Part shown: piece after piece, positions 1 to 8,663 of the stretch
How positions within the stretch are numbered: the first letter of the stretch is position 1
How the letters are laid out: each line of letters opens with the position of its first letter
DNA from: Hydrogenophaga sp.
GTDB lineage: Bacteria; Pseudomonadota; Gammaproteobacteria; Burkholderiales; Burkholderiaceae_C
NCBI RefSeq assembly: GCF_018780385.1
Contig: NZ_JADMJO010000003.1
Span: 434,001 to 498,000 of the forward strand
Length of the DNA: 64,000 bases
Direction: 5' to 3'
Notes under the pieces: model-generated
Databases searched by the model: none
The model's input: only the letters and a program-made list of their open reading frames with translations
Told to the model about the DNA's origin: nothing
Made by a program: the position numbers and the translations under genes

Positions 1-17
1 AGGGTGGTTGTGTTCAT
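1..17 (-). CDS. Start of an unidentified gene running off the left edge
   Basis: An ATG on the minus strand at 17-15 overlaps the TGA stop of the PDC hydrolase gene (16-14) in an ATGA arrangement, which is typical of translational coupling. Only five codons (M-N-T-T-T) are inside the window, so the product cannot be named. By context it should be another gene of the protocatechuate 4,5-cleavage operon. The ring-cleavage dioxygenase, the semialdehyde dehydrogenase and an oxalomesaconate isomerase are all absent from this window. Confidence 0.4.
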
Positions 18-931
18 GCTGTCTCCTCGGGCCAATACAAACGCATGGGGTTGGTCACCAGCAGCTTCTTCTGCACTTCGGCCGTCGGCGCAATCTGCGG
101 AATGAAGTCCACCAGCAGGCCGTCGTCGGGCATGTGGTCCTTCAGGTTGGGGTGCGGCCAGTCGGTGCCCCAGAGCACGCGGTCGGGGAACTCGTCCACC
201 ACACGGCGCGCGAACGGCACCACGTCCTGGTACGCGGCCTGCTCACCGTTCAAGGCCTTGGGGCCGGTGACGCTCAAGCGCTCGGGGCAGCTCACCTTGC
301 TCCACACATTGGGGTGCTGGCGCATGAATTTGAGGAACAGCTCGAACTCGGGGCCGTCGACCGGTTTGCTCACATCAGGCCGGCCCATGTGGTCCACCAC
401 CACGGTGGTCGGCAGCGCCGTGAAGAAGTCCCACAGCTCGGGCAGGTCCACCGCCTCGAAATAGATGACCACGTGCCAACCCAGCTTCTGGATGCGCGCG
501 GCAATTTCCATCAGTTCGTCCTTGGGCGTGAAGTCCACCAGGCGCTTGACGAAGTTGAAGCGCACGCCACGCACACCGGCGGCATGCAGGGCCTGCAGCT
601 CGTCGTCGGTGACGCTGCGCTTGACGGTGGCCACACCGCGCGCCTTGCCGTCGCTGTGCACCAGCGCATCGACCAGGGCCCGGTTGTCGGCGCCATGGCA
701 AGTGGCCTGCACCACCACGTTGCGCGCGAAGCCGAGATGGTCGCGCAGTGCAAACAGCTGCGCCTTGCTCGCGTCGCAGGGCGTGTACTTGCGCTCCGGG
801 GCGTAGGGAAATTCGGCGCCGGGGCCGAACACGTGGCAGTGCGCGTCCACGCTGCCAGCAGGCAGTTGGAAGCGCGGCTTGCTCGGGCCCGCGTACCAGT
901 CGAGCCAGCCAGGGGATTTTTCGAAATTCAT
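14..931 (-). CDS. ligI: 2-pyrone-4,6-dicarboxylate hydrolase (LigI-like amidohydrolase)
   Basis: A 305-residue cytoplasmic amidohydrolase-2 (TIM-barrel) protein. The family hydrolyses 2-pyrone-4,6-dicarboxylate to 4-oxalomesaconate in protocatechuate 4,5-cleavage. Visible landmarks are the HCH pair at residues 31-33 (VDAHCHVFGPG), Tyr157, His181 in VDHMGRPD and Asp257 in WGTDWPHPN. These match the layout of the Sphingobium LigI active site. It reads in the same direction as ligK and ligJ, but a 103-bp gap carrying a palindromic repeat separates it from ligK. The stop overlaps the start of the next gene. The call is firm because of family and neighbours; a different lactone substrate is possible. 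Confidence 0.88.
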   Translation of the reverse strand: MNFEKSPGWLDWYAGPSKPRFQLPAGSVDAHCHVFGPGAEFPYAPERKYTPCDASKAQLFALRDHLGFARNVVVQATCHGADNRALVDALVHSDGKARGVATVKRSVTDDELQALHAAGVRGVRFNFVKRLVDFTPKDELMEIAARIQKLGWHVVIYFEAVDLPELWDFFTALPTTVVVDHMGRPDVSKPVDGPEFELFLKFMRQHPNVWSKVSCPERLSVTGPKALNGEQAAYQDVVPFARRVVDEFPDRVLWGTDWPHPNLKDHMPDDGLLVDFIPQIAPTAEVQKKLLVTNPMRLYWPEETA

Positions 932-951
932 GGGTGAGTTCTCTACAAAGC

Positions 952-1029
952 CCGTTCACCCTGAGCTTGTCGAAGGGTTCACCAACATGTGGGTGAGGGC
1001 TTCGACAGGCTCAGCCCGAACGGAGGTGG
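952..1029. repeat. Dispersed palindromic repeat between ligK and ligI (copy 1)
   Basis: Two inverted arms surround a short centre. The left arm reads CTGAGCTTGTCGAAG and the right arm CTTCGACAGGCTCAG, so a transcript could fold into a long imperfect hairpin. The right half, 993-1029, is identical over 37 bases (on the other strand) to 49935-49971, where it lies inside a coding sequence. GTTCGGGCTGAGCCTGTCGAAG-type elements are, as far as I know, scattered through many Burkholderiales genomes. Here it fills most of the ligK-ligI gap and could attenuate or stabilise the operon mRNA. Confidence 0.85.
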
Positions 1030-1034
1030 TTGGG

Positions 1035-1718
1035 TCAATCGATGTAGCGCAGTCCGGCCTTCTCAAGCGGTTCACGCATCTTGTACATGTCCAGCCCCAG
1101 CACCCCGCTGGCCAGTTTGGCGCGCTTCTCGCCCTCAAAGCTCTCGCGGTGCTGCGCAGCCTCCAGCGTGGTCACCGCACGCGCGACGGGCACACACACC
1201 ACGCCATCGTCGTCGGCCACGATCACATCCCCCGGCGTCACCAGCATGCCGGCACACACCACCGGAATGTTCACCGAGCCGATGGTGGCCTTGATGCAGC
1301 CCTTGCTGCTGATGGCCTTGCTCCACACAGGAAAGCCCATCTTCTGCAGCTCCTTCACGTCGCGCACACCGGCGTCGATGATGAGAGCGCGCGCGCCACG
1401 CGCCTGAAAGCTGGTGGCCAACAGGTCGCCAAAGTAGCCATCGGTGCATTCGGCCGTGATGGCCGCCACCACGATGTCGCCGGGTTGGATCTGTTCGGCG
1501 GCCACGTGCAGCATCCAGTTGTCGCCCGGGTGCAGCAACACGGTGACGGCGGTGCCGCTGACCTGCTGACCCGCATAGATCGGGCGCATGTAAGGCTTGA
1601 GCAGACCCACGCGGCCCATGGCCTCGTGCACCGTGGCCGAGCCCAGCGCGGCCAGGCCGTCGGCGGCCGCGCGGTCGGCGCGCTGGATGTTGCGGTAAAC
1701 AACGCCGAGTTCGTACAT
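1035..1718 (-). CDS. ligK: 4-carboxy-4-hydroxy-2-oxoadipate aldolase (LigK/HMG aldolase, RraA-like fold)
   Basis: 227 residues, the usual length for class II pyruvate aldolases with the RraA-like fold. The family cleaves 4-carboxy-4-hydroxy-2-oxoadipate to pyruvate and oxaloacetate, the last step of protocatechuate 4,5-cleavage, with a divalent metal. The metal/substrate signature is visible: Gly97-Asp98 in GYFGDLL, followed about 20 residues later by Arg119-Asp120 in [10 protein letters not shown]. The start lies one base after the ligJ stop, so the two are clearly in one operon. RraA itself is about 160 residues and lacks this context, so the aldolase call is preferred. Confidence 0.9.
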   Translation of the reverse strand: MYELGVVYRNIQRADRAAADGLAALGSATVHEAMGRVGLLKPYMRPIYAGQQVSGTAVTVLLHPGDNWMLHVAAEQIQPGDIVVAAITAECTDGYFGDLLATSFQARGARALIIDAGVRDVKELQKMGFPVWSKAISSKGCIKATIGSVNIPVVCAGMLVTPGDVIVADDDGVVCVPVARAVTTLEAAQHRESFEGEKRAKLASGVLGLDMYKMREPLEKAGLRYID

Positions 1719-1719
1719 G

Positions 1720-2754
1720 TCAGATCCCCTTCGCCTTCAGGCGTGAATCGAGCCGTGAAAACACCCGTCGCACATTGCCTTCATAGATCTGGTGCTTGTC
1801 CTGCGCACTCAGGATCTTCGAGCCTTCGATGTAGCGCTTGGTGTCGTCGTAATAATTGCCCGTGGTCGGGTCGATGCCGCGCACCGCGCCAATCATCTCG
1901 CTGGCAAACAGCACGTTCTTCACCGGGATCACCGTGTTGAGCAGGTCGATGCCGGGCTGGTGGTAGACGCAGGTGTCGAAGAACACGTTGTTCATCACGT
2001 GCGTGTCCAGCAGCGGCTTCTTCATCTCCTGCGCCAGGCCACGGAAACGGCCCCAGTGGTAGGGCACAGCGCCGCCGCCGTGTGGAATCAGGAACTTCAA
2101 CGTCGGGAAGTCCTTGAACAGATCACCCTGGATGAGCTGCATGAAAGCCGTGGTGTCGGCGTTGAGGTAGTGCGCGCCGGTGGTGTGGAAACAGGCGTTG
2201 CAGCTGGTGCTCACGTGGATCATGGCCGGCAGGTCGTGCTCCACCATCTTCTCGTAGATGGGGTACCAGTGTTTGTCGGTCAGCGGTGGGCTGGTCCAGT
2301 GCCCGCCCGAAGGATCGGGGTTGAGGTTGATACCGACCGCGCCGTATTCCTTGACGCATTTCTCCAGCTCGGGGATGCAGGTCTTCGGGTCGACACCTGG
2401 GCTCTGCGGCAGCATGGCCACGGGCACGAAGTGGTCCGGGAACAGTTCGCTCACGCGAAAGCAGAGCTCGTTGCAGATCGCCGCCCAGGTGCTTGACACG
2501 TTGAAGTCGCCGATGTGGTGCGCCATGAAACTTGCGCGAGGGCTGAACAGCGTGATGTCGCTGCCGCGCTCCTTCATCAGCTTGAGCTGGTTGGTCTCGA
2601 TGGACTCGCGCAACTCGTCGTCGCTGATCTTGAGGTCCGCCACTTTGGGCATCACCGACGCGTCCTGGATGCCGGCGATCTGCTGGTTGCGCCAGGTCTC
2701 CAGCGCCTTGGGCGCCGTGGTGTAGTGACCGTGGCAGTCGATGATGAGGCTCAT
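1720..2754 (-). CDS. ligJ: 4-oxalomesaconate hydratase (LigJ-like amidohydrolase family)
   Basis: 344 residues, close to the 341 of Sphingobium LigJ. The family hydrates the oxalomesaconate tautomer to 4-carboxy-4-hydroxy-2-oxoadipate, the substrate of the aldolase next door. The N-terminal metal site is seen in [10 protein letters not shown] (His8, His10), with later barrel motifs [19 protein letters not shown] and [14 protein letters not shown]. It starts 37 bp after the ModA-like gene and ends one base before ligK. No LigU-type oxalomesaconate isomerase, which feeds this step in Sphingobium, is in the window. Confidence 0.9.
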   Translation of the reverse strand: MSLIIDCHGHYTTAPKALETWRNQQIAGIQDASVMPKVADLKISDDELRESIETNQLKLMKERGSDITLFSPRASFMAHHIGDFNVSSTWAAICNELCFRVSELFPDHFVPVAMLPQSPGVDPKTCIPELEKCVKEYGAVGINLNPDPSGGHWTSPPLTDKHWYPIYEKMVEHDLPAMIHVSTSCNACFHTTGAHYLNADTTAFMQLIQGDLFKDFPTLKFLIPHGGGAVPYHWGRFRGLAQEMKKPLLDTHVMNNVFFDTCVYHQPGIDLLNTVIPVKNVLFASEMIGAVRGIDPTTGNYYDDTKRYIEGSKILSAQDKHQIYEGNVRRVFSRLDSRLKAKGI

Positions 2755-2791
2755 GTTGTCTCCTGGGTTTCTTGTTGTGGTGTGAAAGGGC

Positions 2792-3508
2792 TCACGCAGG
2801 CTCCATGCCCTGTCGTCGCTTGGCCTCGATGGCCTGCGGCGCGGTCATGTGGGCGAGCATCGCGCGCACCGCATCGGCCTGGGCAGCCTGCACGGGGATG
2901 CCGGCGGAAAAGGTGGTGATGATCTGGATGGCCGGGGGCAAAGGGCCGGCGATGGTGATGCCGGCCACGCCCAGCAGTTCGCTGAGCTGCTGAAAGCCCA
3001 GTTCCACTTCGCCGCTGGCCACCAGTGAAGCCACCGGCACGCCGGGTGGGGCTTGGACGATGCGCCCCTGGATCTGCTCGGCGATGCCCCAGCGTTCGAA
3101 GAGCTTGATCAGCGCCACGCCGCTGGGTCCGGTGGAATAGCTGATGCTGCGCGCGGCCAGCACGGCGCTGCGCACCGCGTCTTCCGATCCCAGGTCGGGC
3201 ACCGGTGCGCCTTCGCGCACGGCCGCGGCCACCCCCGAGCGCACCAGGTCCACCCGGCTGCCGGGAAGCAGGTGCCCGCTGGCGATCAGCTTGTCGATCG
3301 CATCCAGCGACAGGATCACCACGTCGAAGGCTTCGCCGGCCTGCACCCGCTTCGCAGCGTCCACACCCCCCACCGATTCGATCACCACCGACACGCCGCT
3401 GACTGCCTCGAAGCCCGTCACCAGCTCGGCCAGCACCTGGCGCGTCGCCATGGACGAGATGCCTTTGAGGCGGGCGTTGATCGAGGTGGTGGCGGAGGTG
3501 TTCGGCAT
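2792..3508 (-). CDS. ModA-like substrate-binding domain protein without signal peptide, first gene of the lig operon
   Basis: 238 residues with the two-lobed periplasmic-binding fold of molybdate-binding ModA proteins (SSMATRQVLAELVTGFE, FDVVILSLDAIDKLIASG, GVALIKLFERWGI, GEVELGFQQLSELL). The N-terminus (MPNTSATTSINARLKG) is polar and has no signal sequence, unlike a true periplasmic receptor, and no permease or ATPase lies nearby. It heads the ligJ-ligK-ligI operon and is divergent from a LysR regulator. It may be a cytosolic ligand-binding protein, but its ligand and role are unknown. Confidence 0.7.
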   Translation of the reverse strand: MPNTSATTSINARLKGISSMATRQVLAELVTGFEAVSGVSVVIESVGGVDAAKRVQAGEAFDVVILSLDAIDKLIASGHLLPGSRVDLVRSGVAAAVREGAPVPDLGSEDAVRSAVLAARSISYSTGPSGVALIKLFERWGIAEQIQGRIVQAPPGVPVASLVASGEVELGFQQLSELLGVAGITIAGPLPPAIQIITTFSAGIPVQAAQADAVRAMLAHMTAPQAIEAKRRQGMEPA

Positions 3509-3641
3509 GGGCTTGGAAGAGAGTCGATGGATTGTGAACCGTGCCTCTGCGCGAGAAAAGTCATCGACCAGCTAGCAGCTAGAACGAAATTACATAACTA
3601 TGATCAACACCTGTCTCCACCTTTCGTTCCCACGCCAGCAC

Positions 3642-4544
3642 ATGGACCTCAAGCAACTCGAATACTTTGTCCGCGTGGCCGAGCTCGGGAGCTTCACCCG
3701 GGCCTCGATGGCGCTGAACGTGGCGCAGCCCGCGCTGTCGCGCCAGGTGCGTCTGCTCGAGGTGGAGCTGCGGCAGAACCTGCTGGTGCGCAACGGCCGG
3801 GGCGCCACGCCCACGGAAGCGGGCAAGCTGCTGCTGGCGCACGGCCGCGGCATCCTGCACCAGGTGGAGCGCGCGCGCGAAGAGCTGGGCCGGGTGCGCG
3901 GCGCGCTCGCCGGGCGCGTGGCCATCGGCCTGCCACCCAGCCTTGCACGGGTGCTCACCGTGCCACTCACGCGCGCTTTCCGCGCGCAACTGCCCGAGGC
4001 CAGCCTGTCCATCAGCGAAGGCCTGTCGGTCACCATGCAGGAATGGCTGACCACCGGAAGGCTGGACATCGCGGTGCTCTACAACGCACAGCCCGCCGCC
4101 GAGATCGAGATCCACCCGCTGCGCGACGAAGAGTTGCTGCTGGTCGAGCCCCGCCCACCGGGCCTGAGCGAAGACCCGCCCACCGCCATCAGCCTGCGCG
4201 AGGTGGCCGACATGCCGCTGGTGATTCCGAGCCGGCCCAACGCGATTCGCATGCAGGTGGAAACCGAGATGGCCAACATCGGCTGCCGCCCCACGGTGGC
4301 ATTGGAGATTGACGGTGTGTCCGCCATCCTTGATCTGGTGGCCGATGGCGCGGGTGCTGCCCTGCTCTCGCGCAACGCCGTGGCCAGCTCGATCCGCCCC
4401 TCGGCCTACCGCATCCGGACCGTCAACCCACCCCTGAAAACGCGGCTGTGCCTGGCCACCAGTTCGCAGCGCCCGGCCACGCTCACGCAGCAAAAGACGC
4501 TGGAGCTGATCCGCCAGACGCTGGAGGCACTGAACGCGCGCTGA
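3642..4544 (+). CDS. LysR-family transcriptional regulator, divergent from the lig operon
   Basis: 300 residues. I chose the ATG at 3642 because MDLKQLEYFVRVAELGSF is the canonical LysR N-terminus; the frame is open further upstream but that part is not LysR-like. The winged helix (ASMALNVAQPALSRQVRLLE) spans about residues 1-60 and the effector-binding lobes about 90-295. It is divergent from the ModA-like/ligJ/ligK/ligI operon across a 133-bp gap, where a small dyad (CATA-ac-TATG, 3594-3603) could be part of a LysR box. The likely role is activator of protocatechuate 4,5-cleavage genes with a pathway intermediate as inducer (inference). Confidence 0.85.
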   Translation: MDLKQLEYFVRVAELGSFTRASMALNVAQPALSRQVRLLEVELRQNLLVRNGRGATPTEAGKLLLAHGRGILHQVERAREELGRVRGALAGRVAIGLPPSLARVLTVPLTRAFRAQLPEASLSISEGLSVTMQEWLTTGRLDIAVLYNAQPAAEIEIHPLRDEELLLVEPRPPGLSEDPPTAISLREVADMPLVIPSRPNAIRMQVETEMANIGCRPTVALEIDGVSAILDLVADGAGAALLSRNAVASSIRPSAYRIRTVNPPLKTRLCLATSSQRPATLTQQKTLELIRQTLEALNAR

Positions 4545-4547
4545 GGG

Positions 4548-4559
4548 CCCCCCCCCCCC
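4548..4559. repeat. Homopolymer of 12 C
   Basis: An uninterrupted run of C lies in the 30-bp gap between the convergent stops of the LysR gene (4544) and the Bug-type receptor gene (4575). It is not in a promoter or a coding sequence. Its exact length may be unreliable in the assembly. Confidence 0.9.
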
Positions 4560-4574
4560 GCGCTGCGGCAGCGC

Positions 4575-5561
4575 TCATTGCTTCGGGATACCCGCGCGAT
4601 CGATCACGGCACCCCAACGGCGGATGTCGGAGGCCAGCAGCGCAGCGGTCTGCTCGGGGGTGGATGAACGCGCGTCGATGTTCAGGCCACGCAATTTCTC
4701 GCGCACGGCCGGGTCGGCCAGGGCCGTGGCAATCTCGCGCTGCAGGCGGTCAACCACCGGGCGCGGAGTCTTGGAGGGCACGGCCAATGCGTTCCATGAG
4801 GAGGCGACGAAGTCCTTCACGCCGGACTCCACCGCGGTGGGCACCTCGGGCAACACGATGGAGCGCTTCTCGCCGGTCACGGCCAGGGCACGCACCGCGC
4901 CGCTCTTGATCTGCGTCAGCACCGGAGCCAGGATCTCGACCGCCACATCGACCTGCTTGCCGCGGATCGCGCCGATCAGCGCCGGCGAGCCGTTGAAGGG
5001 CACGACCTGCACGTTGATGTCGGCGGTGCTCTTGAACAGCTCGGCCGCCAGGTTCTGCGTGCTGCCGATGTTGATGCTGCCGACGTTGAGCTTGCCCGGG
5101 TTGGCCTTGGCATGGGCGACCAGTTCACCGAGGTTCTTGAACGGTGAGTCCGAGGGCACGACCACGACAATGTCGAAATAGCCGAGTGTGGAGACGGGCG
5201 TGAAGTCCTTGACCGTGTCGAACGGCAGGCTCTTGAACAGACCGGCGGTGACCGCCGTGCCGTTGGACATGAGGAACATGGTGTGACCGTCGGGTTCGGA
5301 GCGCGCCACCGTATCGGCCGCCACCACGCCACCAGCGCCAGGCCGGTTGTCGATCACCACCGACTGCGCGAGCAGCTCCGAGAGCTTCTGCGCCACGATG
5401 CGCGCGGTGAGGTCGCCCACGCCACCGGCGGCAAAGGGCACGACGATACGCAGCGTCTTCGACGGGAAAGCGGCTTGGGCGTGAACGGGCCCGGCCGCCA
5501 GAGCGGCCAGGGACAGGGCGACACCCAGCAGGGTGCGGCGATTCAGGTTTCGAATGTTCAT
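4575..5561 (-). CDS. Bug-family (TctC-like) tripartite tricarboxylate transporter substrate-binding protein
   Basis: About 328 residues. The start is set at MNIRNLNRRTLLG; six in-frame codons upstream overlap the preceding gene and add nothing. A cleavable signal (RRTLLGVALSLAALAAGPVHAQA, written here in part only as RRTLLGVALSL...VHAQA) is followed by the Bug hallmarks FPSKTLRIVVPFAAGG, DNRPGAGG, and KANPGKLNVGS. Bug proteins bind carboxylates in the periplasm. Seven bases separate it from the TRAP large permease gene, so it reads as the last gene of the TRAP operon. No TctA/TctB membrane subunits are in the window, so it is an orphan receptor. Confidence 0.88.
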   Translation of the reverse strand: MNIRNLNRRTLLGVALSLAALAAGPVHAQAAFPSKTLRIVVPFAAGGVGDLTARIVAQKLSELLAQSVVIDNRPGAGGVVAADTVARSEPDGHTMFLMSNGTAVTAGLFKSLPFDTVKDFTPVSTLGYFDIVVVVPSDSPFKNLGELVAHAKANPGKLNVGSINIGSTQNLAAELFKSTADINVQVVPFNGSPALIGAIRGKQVDVAVEILAPVLTQIKSGAVRALAVTGEKRSIVLPEVPTAVESGVKDFVASSWNALAVPSKTPRPVVDRLQREIATALADPAVREKLRGLNIDARSSTPEQTAALLASDIRRWGAVIDRAGIPKQ

Positions 5562-5568
5562 CGTTTGT

Positions 5569-6885
5569 CTACCCCACAAATTGGACCAACCACAGGGAAA
5601 TTCCCGGAAAACTCAGCAGCAGGAGCGTGCGGAACACATCGCTGATCAGGAAGGGCATCACGCCCTTGTAGCTCTCACTGATCGGCACGTCCCTGGCCAT
5701 GCCGTTGACCACATACACGTTCAGGCCCACAGGCGGTGCCAGCAAACCGAAGCCCACCGTCATGAGCACCATGATGCCGAACCAGATCGCCACCGATTCC
5801 TGCGACATGCCGAAGTCCAGCCCGATGACCACGGGGAAGAAGATAGGAATGGTGAGCAGGATCATGGAGAGCTCGTCCATCACGGCACCGAGCACCACGT
5901 AGAACAGCATGATCCCGGCCACCACCATCACTGGCGAGACGTCCAGGCCCTGCACCACCTCGGCCAGCTGTGCCGGTACCTGGGTGAGCGCCAGCGAGGT
6001 GTTCATCATGTCCGCGCCGATGAAGATCAGGAAGATCATGGCGCTGGCCGCGGCGGTGGAATAGAAACACTGCCGCACCTTGGCCAGCGTCAGTTCGCGC
6101 TTGAACAGCGCGGCGATGAAGGTCGCCGCAGCACCGACACCCGCGCCTTCGGTGGGAGTGAACAAACCGCCGTAGATGCCGCCGAACACGATCAGGAACA
6201 CGATGGCGATGGGCGCCACGGCAATGATTGCAGCCAGGGTCATGCGGGGATGGTCATCGTGCTCGGGCGCATGGCCCGGAACAACGCGCACGTAGACCGC
6301 GATGGCGATCATGTAGCCGATCATCGCGATGATGCCGGGCACCATGGCCGCGGCGAACAGCTTGGCGATGTTCTGCTCGGTCAGGATGGCGTAGATCACC
6401 AGCGGCACCGAGGGTGGAATCAGGATGCCCAACGTGCCGCCCGCGGCCAGTGTGCCCGTGGAGAGGCGACCGGAGTAACCGTGGCGCTTCATCTCGGGCA
6501 GCGCCACCGAGGTGATGGTGGCGGCCGTGGCCACAGACGAGCCGCAGATGGCGCCGAAGCCCGCACTGGCCAGCACCGCCGCCATGGCCAGACCGCCCTT
6601 GAACCGGCCCATGACCACACTGGCGAACTGAAACAGGGCCTTGGAGATGCCGCCCTGGGTGGCGAAGTTGCCCATCAGGATGAACAGCGGTATGACCGAG
6701 AGGTCGTAACTGGCGAAGCGCGCGAAGGTCGCACCGTTGAGGTTGTTGAAGAACGGCGGCCAACCGACCTGGAAGATGTAGCCGAAACAACCGGCGCAGA
6801 ACATGGCGATGGCGATCGGCACACGGATGGCCATCAAGGCCAGCATGGAGGCGAAGATCATCCCCGCCAGTGACAAAGAACTCAT
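5569..6885 (-). CDS. dctM: TRAP transporter large permease (DctM-like)
   Basis: 438 residues with about 12 hydrophobic segments and the DctM motifs GNFATQGGIS, FGAICGSSVATAATI, GGTLGILIPPSVPLV and FGLLAPPVGLNVYVV. The start at 6885 (MSSLSLAGMIF) is chosen because the upstream in-frame extension lies inside dctQ; the ATG overlaps the dctQ stop in an ATGA pair. TRAP large permeases couple Na+ or H+ entry to import of a carboxylate delivered by the periplasmic receptor. By context the substrate is probably an aromatic acid such as vanillate or protocatechuate, but this cannot be read from the sequence. Confidence 0.9.
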   Translation of the reverse strand: MSSLSLAGMIFASMLALMAIRVPIAIAMFCAGCFGYIFQVGWPPFFNNLNGATFARFASYDLSVIPLFILMGNFATQGGISKALFQFASVVMGRFKGGLAMAAVLASAGFGAICGSSVATAATITSVALPEMKRHGYSGRLSTGTLAAGGTLGILIPPSVPLVIYAILTEQNIAKLFAAAMVPGIIAMIGYMIAIAVYVRVVPGHAPEHDDHPRMTLAAIIAVAPIAIVFLIVFGGIYGGLFTPTEGAGVGAAATFIAALFKRELTLAKVRQCFYSTAAASAMIFLIFIGADMMNTSLALTQVPAQLAEVVQGLDVSPVMVVAGIMLFYVVLGAVMDELSMILLTIPIFFPVVIGLDFGMSQESVAIWFGIMVLMTVGFGLLAPPVGLNVYVVNGMARDVPISESYKGVMPFLISDVFRTLLLLSFPGISLWLVQFVG

Positions 6886-7394
6886 GCGCCCTGCTCCGAA
6901 AAATTGCCAAAGATGGTTTGTGTCCAGGCAATCACGCCGGTCAGGATGAGGGGGGGCACCATGAGGGCGTAGACGATCCACTCGGGAAAGGCCAACATCA
7001 TCGTGGTGGTTTGTGCGGTGTAGGCGCTCAGACCACCCACGGCGGTGCGCCAGGCCAGCAGCAGCATGGCGCCACCCAGCAGGAAGCTGCCGAAGCGGTC
7101 CAGCTGGGCGTTCGTGCTGTCAGACAACCTGGAGGTGAAGAAATCCACAATGATGTTCTCGCGCTTGAGCTGGCACCACGGCAGGAACATGGCGATGGCC
7201 GCGCCCGCCGTCACGGCGGTGAGCTCGTAGTCACCGACCAGCGTGACGCCGATGGTGTTTCGCCCGATCAGACTCACGCAGGTGATCAGGGTGATCACGG
7301 TCAGCAGAATGCCCGCCAGAATCGCGCTGGCCCGGGCCAGCAAGGACAGTAGCTTCAATTTTTCACCTTCAACAAAAAAGAAACCGGCCGCCAT
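6882..7394 (-). CDS. dctQ: TRAP transporter small permease (DctQ-like)
   Basis: 170 residues with four hydrophobic helices (about 18-42, 55-75, 95-115, 135-160), the DctQ layout. The motif CQLKRENIIVDFF is the typical loop segment of small TRAP subunits. It sits between the receptor gene dctP (71 bp upstream) and dctM (4-bp overlap). The gap to dctP holds a GC-rich hairpin (7429-7444). An alternative start a few codons downstream is possible, because the first residues (MAAGFFFVEGEK) are not obviously conserved. Confidence 0.85.
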   Translation of the reverse strand: MAAGFFFVEGEKLKLLSLLARASAILAGILLTVITLITCVSLIGRNTIGVTLVGDYELTAVTAGAAIAMFLPWCQLKRENIIVDFFTSRLSDSTNAQLDRFGSFLLGGAMLLLAWRTAVGGLSAYTAQTTTMMLAFPEWIVYALMVPPLILTGVIAWTQTIFGNFSEQGA

Positions 7395-7428
7395 CCGCCT
7401 GCATCGGCAATGGAAAGCCGGTCATGCG

Positions 7429-7444
7429 GGCCCGGGTTCGGGCC
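7429..7444 (-). other. Small hairpin between dctP and dctQ
   Basis: GGCCCG, a 4-base loop, then CGGGCC: a perfect 6-bp GC stem in the dctP-dctQ gap with no T-tract. Such hairpins after a receptor gene often lower expression of the downstream membrane subunits. That role is inferred only. Confidence 0.35.
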
Positions 7445-7465
7445 GGCCGGAATTATCGCCGTCCG

Positions 7466-8503
7466 TTACTTCTGGTTTTTGGCGATCAGGGCGCGGGCTT
7501 CGGACACCAGCTTGGCGCCGTCGATGTTCTTGGCCTTCATCTCGTTGATCCAGTCGGTCTCCACCGTGGCGGCGGTGCGCCTCCAGCGCTGGGTTTCGGC
7601 CAGGTCGAGCGCCACGATGTTGTTGCCGGCTTTCTCGGCGATGGCGCGGCCGGCCTTGTCGCCGTCGTCCATGGCACGGCCGAACATGGCAGCCGTCTCG
7701 ACCCCCGAGTTTTTGTCGATCACCGCCTTGAGGTCGGGTGGCAGCTTGTCGTACGATGCCTTGTTCATCGAGAACGCGAAGGTCTGCGTGTACAGGCCCT
7801 GAGCACCGGCGAAGGTGGTGTGGTTCTTCACCAGCTCACTCACCTTGAGGGCCGGCGTCACTTCCCACGGAATGGTCGTGCCGTCGATCGTGCCCTTGGA
7901 GAGCGCATCAGTCACCGCCGGCACGGGCATGCCCACGGGTGTGGCACCCAGCTTGGTCAACATGTTGCTGATGATGCGCGAGCCGCCGCGCACCTTCATG
8001 CCGCGCAGGCTCTCCAGGCCGGTCACCGGCGTCTTGGTGTGGAACAGTCCTGGGCCATGGGTGTGCACCGCAATCAGCTTGACGTCCTTGAATTCGTCGG
8101 CGGCGAACTTCTCCACGTATTCCTGCAGCGCGCGCGAAGATTGTTCGGCCGAACCGCTCATGAAGGGCAGCTCGAACACCTCGGTCTTGTTGAAGCGGCC
8201 CGGGGTGTAGCCCAGCACCGTCCAAGTCAGGTCCACCACGCCGTCGCGGGCCTGGTCAAACAGTTGCGGCGGCGCGCCGCCCAGTTGCATGGCATGGAAC
8301 AGCTGCACCTTGATCTTGCCACCCGACTCGGCCTCGACCTTCTGGGCCCAGGGGATCAGCGCCTTGGCGGGAATGGTGGCTTGCTGCGGCAGCATCTGGT
8401 GCAGGCGCAGGGTCACGGTCTGGGCCATGGCCGAGCCGGCCAAGGTGGCAGCGGCGATCGCGCCCAGGGCCAGCAGGGTGGTGCGGCGTTTGAAAGAGGT
8501 CAT
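7466..8503 (-). CDS. dctP: TRAP transporter periplasmic receptor (DctP-like)
   Basis: 345 residues with an N-terminal export signal (KRRTTLLALGAIAAATLAG, cleavage near SAMAQ). The mature DctP domain follows (TVTLRLHQMLPQQATIPA, RGMKVRGGSRIISNML, DGTTIPWEVTPALKV). The conserved Arg of the binding pocket is probably in MKVRGGSR. It begins a dctP-dctQ-dctM-Bug series reading leftwards, 160 bp after vanB. That gap has an AT-rich stretch near 8640-8675 that could hold a promoter, though I find no confident -35/-10 pair. Context suggests uptake of an aromatic or related acid. Confidence 0.88.
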   Translation of the reverse strand: MTSFKRRTTLLALGAIAAATLAGSAMAQTVTLRLHQMLPQQATIPAKALIPWAQKVEAESGGKIKVQLFHAMQLGGAPPQLFDQARDGVVDLTWTVLGYTPGRFNKTEVFELPFMSGSAEQSSRALQEYVEKFAADEFKDVKLIAVHTHGPGLFHTKTPVTGLESLRGMKVRGGSRIISNMLTKLGATPVGMPVPAVTDALSKGTIDGTTIPWEVTPALKVSELVKNHTTFAGAQGLYTQTFAFSMNKASYDKLPPDLKAVIDKNSGVETAAMFGRAMDDGDKAGRAIAEKAGNNIVALDLAETQRWRRTAATVETDWINEMKAKNIDGAKLVSEARALIAKNQK

Positions 8504-8663
8504 GGTTTGTCTCCAGCTGATGGGATGGTTGAGCCCGGGTGACGGCAGAACATGGGTGAGAAGTCCCCGGCCCCGGATCGCTTCTGTATTCGAACACCCG
8601 GACTGTGCATGGGCCAGAGTGTTAACGCCAGTGTGTGAAGAGACTTTCAGTTATGCCGTTATT

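Noticed and set aside
4548..4559. Phase-variation switch at the C-run
   Set aside because: It is between two stop codons, not in a promoter or coding frame, so slippage would not switch a gene.
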